Source: Cylicocyclus nassatus
Lineage: Eukaryota; Nematoda; Chromadorea; Rhabditida; Strongylidae
Direction of reading: 5' to 3'
Assembly: GCA_958299035.1 (NCBI GenBank)
Contig: CATQJL010000001.1
Coordinates: 15,822,305-15,886,304 of the forward strand
DNA length: 64,000 nt
The position numbers were made by a program, and so were the translations under genes. Position 1 is the stretch's first letter. Each line of letters opens with the position of its first letter. This document shows positions 11,269 through 20,929 of the stretch, piece by piece. The notes beneath the pieces were generated by a model. The model did no database searches and had not been told where the DNA came from. It saw only the letters and a program-made list of their open reading frames with translations.

Positions 11269-11513
11269 AGAGCTTGGTGCATGTGGCTTATAAGCAAGCT
11301 GGATATCATTTTTGGGACAAAAAGCAAAAAAGCTGTCTTTTTATGAAACCGAAATTTGGCTTTTTCTATGTTTCGTTTACTTCAATCCATTCGGAAATTT
11401 TGAGTAGGCGTCAAAGGGGCTTCGTAAATTTCTGCGAGAGTGAGAAAGGTTTGCTTTTGTTGCTTTGGTTTGCTTTGTTTTTTGCTTTGAAAGGCCACCT
11501 GGTGCCAAGCCCT
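11269..11513. mobile_element. Mutator-like MITE
   Basis: The left end AGAGCTTGGTGCATGTGGC is inverted at the right end, GGCCACCTGGTGCCAAGCCCT. Flanks ACAAGAGGC and ACAAGAGAT resemble a 9-bp target duplication with two changes, offset by one base on the right. It belongs with 24205-24427, 37610-38303 and 47326-47548, which share the AGGGCTCGGCAC-type end and a TTTTGGGACAAAAAGC internal string (or its inverse). Confidence 0.6.
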
Positions 11514-11712
11514 GACAAGAGATGGTGATTATACTTTTATTCGCTTGATACTCGACTTCACAACCAGCAAGGAGCACATTGAGGAATCAAAGTCAGTAAA
11601 CCATAATGCTCCGTAGCTACCAACTCCGCAACTTAGTGCTTGACGCGCTTGCAGCTGTTGTTAGCTTCTCAACTAAAACGAAAGCACCAAACATTTTTAA
11701 GCAAGTCACATC

Positions 11713-13315
11713 TAACAAGGAGAGGATACTTAGTCGAAAGCACCAATCCAGATGAGACACATATCGTATTAAAGCGCTTAAAACGCTGATTCCATCTGTA
11801 GATTTTAGCAGCGGAGCAGTTTTGTAGAAGGAGTTACGAGGGATGTTTCCCTTTGGGGTTGAGGCGCCCTCCAGCAGGTCTCCCCTTACCCTACTGGTAC
11901 CAACTGGTAGCAACTGGCTAGTGGTAAGTAATTTGAATGAAGATTACATTAAGGATTATGTCGTATTACTTTGATTTTTTAACAGTTCCAATTTCAATTA
12001 GCATCAATATCATTCGAAATTTCAGGCTTTAGGGCTCTAGAGCCATTTAAAAGCTCAAGAATCGCGATAAAGTTGCATGCGAAGGAGATTAAAACCTTGA
12101 CACTCTCTTTATCAAGCTAGGTCACTTGCCACTAGGCCACTTGCCACCAGTTGGTACTCCTCTACAGTGCTCATAGATAATGGAAGACCTGCTGGAGGAC
12201 GCCTCAGCCCTAGAGGGAAGCACTCCTTATAACTCTTTCCACAAAACCGCTCCGCTGCTAAAAACTACAGATTTGGAATCAGCGTTTTAATCGCTTTAAT
12301 ATGATATGTGTCTCATCTGGATTGATGCTTTCGACTAAGTGTCCTCTAATTGTAAGTAAAGGCTAAAATGCCAGAGCAGGTGATAGTCGGATGTCGATTC
12401 TTCTAATCAATTCAAAGGGTATAAAACGAATTTTCAAATTAAGCTTTCTCAAGTTCTGCACGTTTTCTCAGATAATAGGGGCAGCGGACCACAAATTCGC
12501 GCGTTCTTTCAGGCGAGCAGCAGAATTTCTGTGGCTGGCCAAGCCTCCAGCAAGCAGTACTTCCTTTGCTGTCGCATATCCTGCCAGCAGCATCGATACA
12601 GAATTTTCTGCGAGCACTCGTCAAATAATTTCTTTCAAGCAAGAGATGGCCAGACTTTCGACAGGCGCTCGGACTCTTTTTATGCAGTTTCGGACTTACG
12701 CCGAGCAAAGGCAAAACAGTAATTCATCGGTAGTGATTACCCGAACTTGAAGTACTTTCTCTCAGCGGAAGGTACATGAGTTGTGCGGTCTTTTACAAAG
12801 GACCGTGCGTCCCTGAGAAATTTTGCAATCTTGCAGAAAGACCAGAGGACGCGGCCACTCGCCGAAGTTAATCTACGAAAAAGCCGCGATTGTTCTCTGA
12901 GCGTTGGTCTGAAAAGTGGCCAACATTCTTTCGAATGTCTGCAAGCGCACAGCAAGAAATCAGCGAATTATTTTCCCGATGCGCTTACCTACAAATAGCA
13001 TAACGCCGCCCACCCTCTGCGATCCTCTGAGTATAATCTGAAAAATATGCCTCTTCGTAAACCTAAGCGTAGCAGATTTTTCTCTTTTTGGGTATTTCTT
13101 CCTAGTTTAACGTTATTTTGCTGAATAACGTATTTGACACGTTGACGACGGTGCCGCGCAATGGTGCGCGGCAGGCAGTCTGTTCCTATGAATGACGCCG
13201 CGCAATGGTGTTTTATTATTTTTTCAAAACTATCTTCAATCGTCTCAGTTTTTGTTCTTACAATCAACATAGGCTCAAATGTACTTCCAGCCCGCCCCTT
13301 TTGGCAAACTCCGCC
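11713..13315. repeat. Segmental duplication, copy B
   Basis: Near-identical to 6522-8105 at a spacing of 5236 bases over most of its length. Copy B keeps the full left MITE arm. Its right part continues into a complete TTAA-flanked element. Confidence 0.85.
11716..12352. mobile_element. PIF/Harbinger-like MITE, copy B (complete)
   Basis: The complete version of the element at 6525: CAAGGAGAGGATACTTAG at the left, CTAAGTGTCCTCTAATTG at the right, with TAA repeats at 11713-11715 and 12353-12355. The two arms pair over more than 100 bases, including AACGCTGATTCCATCTGTAG against CTACAGATTTGGAATCAGCG. Confidence 0.82.
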
Positions 13316-14226
13316 TACTCCTATGCCCCTCACAAGAAACCTTTTTGTTCTTAGAAAGCACGGATGAGGCCGTAGATGAACGCAAAGACCCTTAAAGGCA
13401 GCGTACACCCAAAATCTAAGTTACCGAATTTCCTAGATCTTTCTATACCGTGTATATACTGGGCCCAGAAGAAGACCAACTGCGTTGGTCCGGTCTCACA
13501 ATGTTGCTTCTGAGCGGAGAAAACCCTCCTCAATTTTCTTTCATGCCGCCCCTTTTCTTTCACTCCGCCTCCTCCGGACGAATCCAAGACAGCGTAAGCT
13601 TCAGTTGCCGTTGCAATTGCTGTTGCAATGCTGTTGCATCTGCAACTGCAGTTGCAACAGTGCAGTTGCTTTTTGCGGTGCGCCTCCTTCGGGTGACGAA
13701 CCACCACAGCATATGCAGCAGTTGCAGTTGCAACTGCAGGCTGTCATGCCGTTGCAGCTGCTGGCATGCCGACGGGGACGAGCAGTTCGAAACTCGTCCG
13801 CCCCCGAAGAGAGGGTCCCGGAAACCGGGGTTTTTTGGGACTTTTGGAGGATTTCAATGACATAACTGTAATCAGCGGCATGGAAAGGCCCCAGAATGAC
13901 AAAAACATCGAATGTGAAATTTTGGGTGTACGCTGCCTTTAAGCAACTTTTAGCCAGGCCCCGCCCACCGTCACCCGTACTCCGCCCCCTAAATGGCAAG
14001 CTCCGCCCATTTTTTGAAAACGGCGGAATTTGCGTGAATTCTCAAAATTCGAGCAATTTCCGACATTTTTGGCCGAATGGGCGGGGTTTGCCACATGGGG
14101 GAGGGCTTTACACATTTATATTTCCTGCATAGATGCATGCACACGTGCACGCGAGCAAGCGTAGGGATGCCCGGGAACGTCTCATAAACAGAGATAGATC
14201 TCAAAAAAAGGCTCGTCGTCAACGTG
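13138..14226. mobile_element. piggyBac-like non-autonomous element
   Basis: Ends are CACGTTGACGACGG and the inverse CGTCGTCAACGTG. The right flank is TTAA (14227-14230). The left flank is TTGA, but the duplicate copy at 7897 has TTAA there, so the TTGA is a later change. TTAA target duplication is the hallmark of piggyBac-type elements. No transposase is present. The element at 13396-13938 is inserted inside it. Confidence 0.7.
13396..13938. mobile_element. piggyBac-like MITE nested in another
   Basis: AGGCAGCGTACACCCAAAAT at the left is inverted at the right (ATTTTGGGTGTACGCTGCC), with TTAA on both sides (13392-13395 and 13939-13942). The AGGCAGC end also occurs in the TTAA element at 30009. 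The middle (13600-13770) is a low-complexity set of GCAACTGCAGTTGC-type palindromes that keeps frames open on both strands without any sign of coding. Confidence 0.78.
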
Positions 14227-14378
14227 TTAATAATTGGAGCCATCGCACACTAAGAACACATCCCAAAACAGTACCTTGCATTCGCATTCTTGGTAATTAT
14301 GAGAAGAATTGGCAGAACCTTTTCTGCAGCCTAATACAAGCAATTAGTTGGGCATTGTGGTATGCGTTCTTCAAGGTA

Positions 14379-15059
14379 TTAGGTTGAACCGAAAGTTCGT
14401 TCGCACCATTTTCAAGAAATCATAACTTCTTTTCCTCACGACGATTATGCGCAATTCAAATTCCTTTTGAAAGCGTAAAGCATATAGTTTCCAAAAGTGC
14501 CCTGGCAAATTTCGAAGATGCTCAGGTTGCAGAGATAAAAATTGCAGAAACTGTGCGATAAAATCTAGAATAGCTGTTATCAAAAGTTTTCCTGTATAAT
14601 CGCTAACTGAGTCAAGTTTGTGCTGATCGAGCTCTTCTTTGAAAAGTTATTATTTTTGAAAAATAATGCCAAAAAATCAATTCCCTAAGATTTCTTGAGA
14701 AATTGATTTTTCCGCATTTTTTTTTCAAAAAATCATAACTTTTCAACGAAGAGCTCGATCAGCACAAATTTATCTCAGGTAGTGATAAAAAATAAGAAAA
14801 CTTAGGATGATGGCTGTTCTGGAATTTATCGCACAGTTTCTAGATTTTTAGAATTTTTGCTAAAAAATTCCAAATTCCGGATGTTCTCGTTCTTTCATTT
14901 TTATCTCTGCAATCTAGACGTGCTGGAAAGTTGCTAGGGGGCTTTCGGAAACTACATGCTTTACGCTTTCTAATAAAATTTAATTTGCGCAAAATCGTTG
15001 TGATGCAAAGAAGTTATATTTTTTGAAAATGGTGCGAACGAACTTTCGGTTCAACCCAA
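14379..15059. mobile_element. Tc1/mariner-type MITE at TA site
   Basis: TTAGGTTGAACCGAAAGTTC at the left is inverted at the right (GAACTTTCGGTTCAACCCAA), with TA duplicated at 14377-14378 and 15060-15061. A second, inner palindrome lies at about 14620-14766 (GCTGATCGAGCTCTTC and inverse). Noncoding. Confidence 0.8.
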
Positions 15060-15535
15060 TAATTCAAAGTGCCAATGAAGAAAGGCAGTGGGTTTTTGGA
15101 GCAGATACCCACCAGGTAAGGGTTTTCGGAATTTTTCTAATACCTTTCTTCCCATACGAAGTTAGCCAAAATGAGCGATAAAAAGTCTACGCATTTTACA
15201 ACCAGATATCAAAAACGGGCGATCAAGTGCGCGTATTGTGCAACAATGAACGTTACCACAGAAATTAATGAAGTGAGCACACTATCTATAATAACTGCAC
15301 CCTAATTGGCCCAAAAGCAAACACGCCAAAACGATCCGTGTGCGACCCTTTGCTCTGAAGCGCTCTACACGAAAATCCAATATGAGTGTCATCGTCAGCC
15401 CGGCTCAGGCCCTCTCGAACCGCCTCGCTCATGCCACTCGACGAGTTCGCGAACGTGTCTCGGGGCATTTTCCCATCGTTAGCCATTGATGCCTCAAATT
15501 ACCAGCCCACGTTTCAATTATGAGAAGCACCGTAT
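15060..15535. other. No gene recognised
   Basis: Short opposing frames only. No promoter, splice-supported exon or clear repeat end. Confidence 0.45.
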
Positions 15536-18270
15536 TATAGTTAGAACCGAATATTCGTGTTCAAATAATTCATTCGAAATATTCGACTATTCGAATATTC
15601 GAATAGTCGAATATTTCGAAGGTCCGAGAGGGTCCAATTATTTGATTATTCGAGTAGTCGAATAAATGAAGAAGGCCTGTATTCGAATAATTCGTTCATT
15701 CGATGATTTGAAAAAATGAGTTAATATTCGTTTATTCGAGGAATTTCAAAAGACGGTCATTCGAGTATTCGAATATTTAAGGACATTCATTTGAACATTC
15801 CATGTCAAAAGAAAACTTCAGGTATTCTACACTGAGTACAAGTTTGTCCCCGATCGGTCAATCATACAAATGAATTATCATATGACAGAATGGCTAGCAA
15901 CTTCCCTTTTTAAGGCATGAGTCGCGAATCATGGCAGAGCATAATGATGACAAGTCGTACACATAATTTTTTTAGGGTGCTGAACTATCTTCATGTAATT
16001 GCGTCTGAGAAGCCGAGATGCCCATGCGAAAATACCTCCAAGCTCTAAATTGGGTGAAGAAAAGCCGCCATTGAGCTTGGGTGAAGAAGAGCCGTCATTG
16101 ATCCCTTTAGCGGACCACTGGTTCTCAAACAGCTTGCATAAGCATGTGAAGGACCGGCAGTCTTTTAGAGCAGCAGGTACAGGCAACATTCATTCCTTCA
16201 TCTCGAGATCTTCACTTGCCTTGCCAGCTTAATCACCGCTTGCATGTCAAAATACCTGAAAGATACGTTACAGGCAAGGCCAGAGCAAGGCGGTCGTGAA
16301 GACCTGAGTCGCTTGAATTGTGGCGGCAGCCTATAATCAGTCACTATACTCAAATCGGCCTTGTAGTCCGAAGGCGTGAACTAGTGATAGAATGTTGCCA
16401 TTTCGTGGAGGAATGATACTTTGAGTAGTTGTGTTGGTTGAACAATAATTATTTTGAACCTGAGTAAAAGATAGGGAAGACCCCTTGCAACAAAAGTACA
16501 AACCTCAAGAATACAACTAAAACAACTCTGTGAAAATTCAACCCTACAACAGAAACTGTGAAACTTGTGATTGATAATTCCCGACAAGTATTAGATTACA
16601 GCTATATACAGTTATTTCCATAGTTTTCTTTTTCTGATTTGGATGAATGAGCACAGAAGTATTAGGTGTTGTCCTGAAAGTTTTGTCCTTTCTTTCATCG
16701 CTCACTAGAATCCACAGAACACCAATCCATGGACAACTTAGGTACGGTATGATACATATTCTTATCTTCTTCTTACCTATATTTGCTCTCTGATCTACTT
16801 TGTTTTTCCAATGTTATCGCAATGGTTTTTGAGCAGCTGAGATGTAACGCCAAATATTTACTGAATTTCAAAAGTTTTTAGCCTGATGTTTTCAAAGAGC
16901 GCTGATGATTTTCATGTGGAGCAAGCCTTTGGCTACATTGCACCCATTTTAAATTACATGGGCCATGTTTACCAAACTCGCTATAATTATTTGTTTGATA
17001 AAAACTGCTGATTTTTGATTACGTTTACCACGTAAAAGTACCAAAAATTCCAAAAAGCTGCTCTTTCAAAGCAAATTAAATTGCTTATGTAGCATAAATA
17101 ATGTTTGATAAGAATCATATTTCAACTTGTAGAAGTCTCAAAAGCTTCCGTGTATTTGCTGCAGTTGCGTGTTTCATGACTTTGAAAAAAAACCGAGACT
17201 TAAGAAGAAATAATGTTTTTGAAGCTAAAAATAGCAAAATAAGAGAATTCAAAAATATAAGCTTGTGGTCCGAGAATTGCTCTATCTGATCCATACTTAG
17301 CCCTTTCCGAAGCTATGAAATAAGTTTGAAAACGTGGCCTAACTTTGAGCAGATAGAATTGACAGATGGACAATTTTGGCAATAATCAAAAAAGGGATAC
17401 AAGATTGTGGTTCGAAATGTATTTTTAAAAAGAGAGAAAGGTGCATCGAATGCATTTTGAAAACTCATTAAGGTTCTTATTGTGCGTGGTTTATAGTGGT
17501 ATGAAAAATGGACAAAACTTTCGGGACAACAGCACAGGTTCACTAATTTTATTGAAGGCCTTCCTCGTGTTCCCGCAGTGCTAGTCTTAGAACTCAAGCA
17601 ATGCTGACCATTACGAATAAATTACAAACAATCATCTAATCTAAAAGGTGTTCCATGTCAAATTTTTAGCTTTGGGAAAAAGTTCTGTGTGGCTTCAGAA
17701 ACTTCTGTGAGAAAGAATAAATGCGGACTCAAAACGATTGCTAAGTAAGGCTTAGTAGCCATCTTAAAAGACTATGAACACCTTGAACTACATGTTTGAT
17801 TGAAAATCTTCTGCTTCCTATGTGGAACCCTGACCAACGACAATAACCCAGTCATCCTACCACTTGCTGCACATATAATTATCAGCTACGAATCTAGATC
17901 AAATATAGCGATTAACTCTTTTTTGCAGAAAACCGCAACAAAGAGAAAACCAGCATTGTTTGAGGCACTAGATTGTTCAAATTAATCGAATAGTCGAAAA
18001 TTCAGATAGGTATGATTATTCGATCATTCGAATAGTCGGATATTCGACCATATCTAATTATTCGATTATTCAAATTGTCGAATGTTCGACCAACCCCATT
18101 AATTCGAATATTCGTTCACTCGAATATTGAAATGTAGCATTATTCGAATATTCGAATTCGAATAATCTGAAAACACAGATCGAATGATATTCGTTCGTTC
18201 GAATATTTTTCAAAAGCCGATTATTCGAAATTCATTCGTTCGATGAAATTTTTCGGTCGTAACAACTATA
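15536..18270. mobile_element. 2.7-kb element with ATTCG-rich subterminal repeats
   Basis: Both ends begin TATAGTT, then AACCGAA (left) or ACGACCGAA (right, other strand), and pass into 250-280 bases densely packed with ATTCGAATA/ATAGTCGAAT units (15541-15790 and 17975-18250). The two arrays are inverted relative to each other around a 2.2-kb centre, which itself contains the element at 16662-17535. This is the shape of a non-autonomous DNA element with many subterminal transposase-binding sites, but two separate ATTCG repeat tracts are also possible. No transposase frame was recognised. Confidence 0.45.
16662..17535. mobile_element. mariner-type MITE, nested
   Basis: Left end GTGTTGTCCTGAAAGTTTTG, followed by TCC, is inverted at the right end (GGACAAAACTTTCGGGACAA, then CAGCAC). 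The exact termini and target duplication are blurred. No transposase is present. Confidence 0.6.
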
Positions 18271-18670
18271 CACCGTATCCGCCGAAGGCAAAGGCGGCGT
18301 GAGACCCAAGCGGGGCGACTCGCTAAAAGCTGACTCTTAAAATTCAATCTTATATCAAGCGGGACTCTCATTCAAGCTGTTACTATGCAGATTAACTGAA
18401 CATTGCGAACGTATCACTACAGAAAACTCAACATGTTATGGCCCAGCACCAAGTTTGCGGCAACTTTAAAAAGAATCAGCTAACTTTCACATTTTCCACC
18501 ATTGTGTTCGGGTCGCACGAACGTTATAATTCTGTTGATTACTGAGCAAATCACTTACTGCTTTTGCTGATTGTAAGTTACTGATTCGTATCTTGGTTGA
18601 AACAAGTAACTTTCGTGCATGGGTTAGATGTGAGTGTGTTGTATCATGATTTAGCGGAGGGGAACAAAGG

Positions 18671-18879
18671 GTTCCTTCATACTACGCCGTAGGAATCGCT
18701 TTGAAAATATACGTTCACGGCAACGCTCGCTGGTTATGTGCGTATCTCTATATTTTCTGCACGTTGACGTTCATACATACATAACCAGCGAAAAGGCGTT
18801 GCCGTGAACGTATATTTTCAGGATGATTCCTGCGGCGCACGCCGCGCACGCCGCGTCCTGCAACGTAGTATGAAGGAAC
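18671..18879. mobile_element. Fold-back MITE
   Basis: GTTCCTTCATACTACG at the left is inverted at the right, and an inner pair GAAAATATACGTTCACGGCA against TGCCGTGAACGTATATTTTC extends the hairpin. Noncoding. Confidence 0.7.
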
Positions 18880-19406
18880 TCAAAGAGGAGCCGATGTGGG
18901 AATTTGTAGATAGGGTGTAAAAAAATCTAACAATTCAACTTTCTTGTATATAAAAAGCTTTTGCAAACCGTCGATGACCCTTTCCTAGAGCTGGAACACA
19001 GGAAAGCATGAAGCAAGTTATCTATCGCTCTTCATTACTGTGTTTCGCTGTGGGACCTTCCAGATACAACGCCACTGTGGATCTCGCGCTGTTATCAAAG
19101 TGCTTCTAGTGAAAGGATGTCCACCAAGACAGGAACATGGAAATATTGTATTGAATTAGAGGGAGAAACTACCATGGTATAATGACATGGCCGGCCGAGT
19201 TGGGTATGTCAGCTAGTATAATAAGTTATACAAAGTTCGACTGCAGATAAGCACAGAAGTGGATCACTTGGATCACATTGACGACTTCTATTAGGATGCT
19301 CAATGCTACTCCATAATACAGTAAGAGATTGTCAGTAGTGTGTTCTAACATCATCATCTAACACATCTAGACGGTTTTGAGATCATAGAAGTCTGCCGGG
19401 AGTAAC

Positions 19407-20565
19407 TACCTCTCGTCCTAACCTTCGTCGACTATGAGAAAGCCTTTGACAGCGTCGAAACCAAGGCCATCCTGTCAGCGCTGGTCGATCAAGGAGTGGA
19501 CCCAGCTTAGGTGAGGACGTTAGCCCTTTACAAGTGTACAACGAAGATGAAGTAGTTCCATCGTCCCCTGACCATCCCAATTGGAAAAAGGGATCCGATA
19601 AGTCGACACAATTTTACCGAAGCTGTTCGTCGCCTTGCAGTGAGTGATGAAGTTAAGGACTGGGATGAGAGAGGCCTACGAGTTAATGGGAGATTTCTGT
19701 CGGACCTTCGTTTTGTAGACGACATCGTTCTCTTTTCGAGTAGTATCACTGAAGCAGAGACGATGCTGAAGGAACTGAACGAAGTAGGGAAGAAGATCGG
19801 ATTGCGAATCAATCGGAAGGAGACTCAGTTCATGAAGAACGCCCTTTGCGAAGATGCAGAAATGGAGTTGGAAGGCACCCCTATCACGGAGGCGTCTTCT
19901 TACGTGTATTTCGGACGCTCGATGAACATGGAGAACGACTTGAGGGTAGCACTTAACAGGAGAAGAAGAGCAACCTGGGCCGCCTTCGGGCCTCTGAAGG
20001 AAGCCACCGACCAACTGACGGACTCGGAGTTTCGTGCCCACCTGATCGACTCAACCGTTCTTCCGGCGCTCTGTTACGCAGCTGAGACTTGGGCTGACAC
20101 CGTCTCCACTTCGAAAGCTTCAAGGACCACTCACAGAGCGCTACGTAGTCTTCTGAAGTGACCCGACACAAACAACATCTCGTCGGACTTAGCAGTACGG
20201 ATATGAGGAGAATGTCCCGTCTTCGTGACCCAGCAGATTACGTTGCGAAAGCGAAGCATCGATGGGCCGGTCACATTATGAGAAGAACAGACGACAGATG
20301 GACACTAAGAACACCGGAGTAGATTCCTCGCGAAGCCAAACGTCCCCGAGGAAGACCACCGACGAGATGGTCAGACGTGTTCGTGGGACGGATGGACCAG
20401 CTGAGAAATCAGCTGGATGCGATTATTGCACCTGGAACTCGTGGACGCAGCCACCGACGTTAGCCAGGAAAATTGTGGATATCTGAAGCGAGGGAAAAGG
20501 AGAAATGGAAACTTCTGTGCTGGAGCAAGCACGTCAGAAGCCGGGCCATCTAACAATTAAGTATC
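19407..20565 (+). pseudogene. RTE-type non-LTR retrotransposon, decayed reverse transcriptase
   Basis: Conceptual reading gives reverse-transcriptase blocks in order: LTFVDYEKAFDSVETKA (finger/palm), a damaged IPIGKG..DTI.PKLF block near 19570-19640, the catalytic FVDDIVLFSSSI block (about 19708-19745), a thumb-like INRKETQFMKN region, and a C-terminal KHRWAGHIMRRTDDRWTLRT plus KRPRGRPPTRW tail (about 20245-20380). The longest intact frame is 19640-20161. Stop codons interrupt before and after it (for example the expected EWIPR reads E-stop-IPR) and at least one frameshift is needed. The N-terminal endonuclease is missing. RTE copies of this kind are abundant in strongylid nematodes. This one is 5'-truncated and dead. 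Confidence 0.9.
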
Positions 20566-20659
20566 TAAATAACTGTTTCAAAGTCTTTCTCTTCCACGAT
20601 CGGCAAGATTTCCCTTTACAAAATCTTCAAAATGGGAAAGTTACACTTGCGAACTCAGG

Positions 20660-20843
20660 AGGTAATCTTTGATTCAATTGGCATGGCGACTGAAGGCGGG
20701 GCTTTGTGACCTAATTGAGGCCGCTCGCGCTGGCGACACAGTCTGCCTCTCTCTCGTGCCTTTGCTCTCTGATCATTATCTCGCCTCAAAATTAGGTCAT
20801 GAAGTTTCGTCTAGCCGCCAAGCCAGTTGAATCAAAGTGTAAG
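20660..20843. mobile_element. Fold-back MITE
   Basis: CTTTGATTCAATTGGCATGG at the left and CCAGTTGAATCAAAG at the right form long arms, continuing into TTGTGACCTAATTGAGGC against GCCTCAAAATTAGGTCATGA. A related half (CCTTTGATTTGACTGAATTG, then GTTGTGACCTGGTTAAGGCC) is seen at about 33360-33405. Confidence 0.65.
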
Positions 20844-20881
20844 AGTTCATGGCGATTGATTACAGTCATCACGAGAACACT

Positions 20882-20929
20882 AATTAACACAACCGCTTGA
20901 CACATATATTGTGTCAAGCGGTCGTTAAT
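20882..20929. repeat. Short perfect hairpin
   Basis: ACCGCTTGACAC and GTGTCAAGCGGT lie 7 bases apart, with flanking ATTAAC/GTTAAT extending the stem. A third ACCGCTTGACACAT copy follows at about 20962. Confidence 0.6.

Noticed and set aside
13450..13999. Overlapping frames of 118-136 codons on both strands
   Set aside because: They come from GCAACTGC-type palindromic low-complexity DNA inside a nested transposon.
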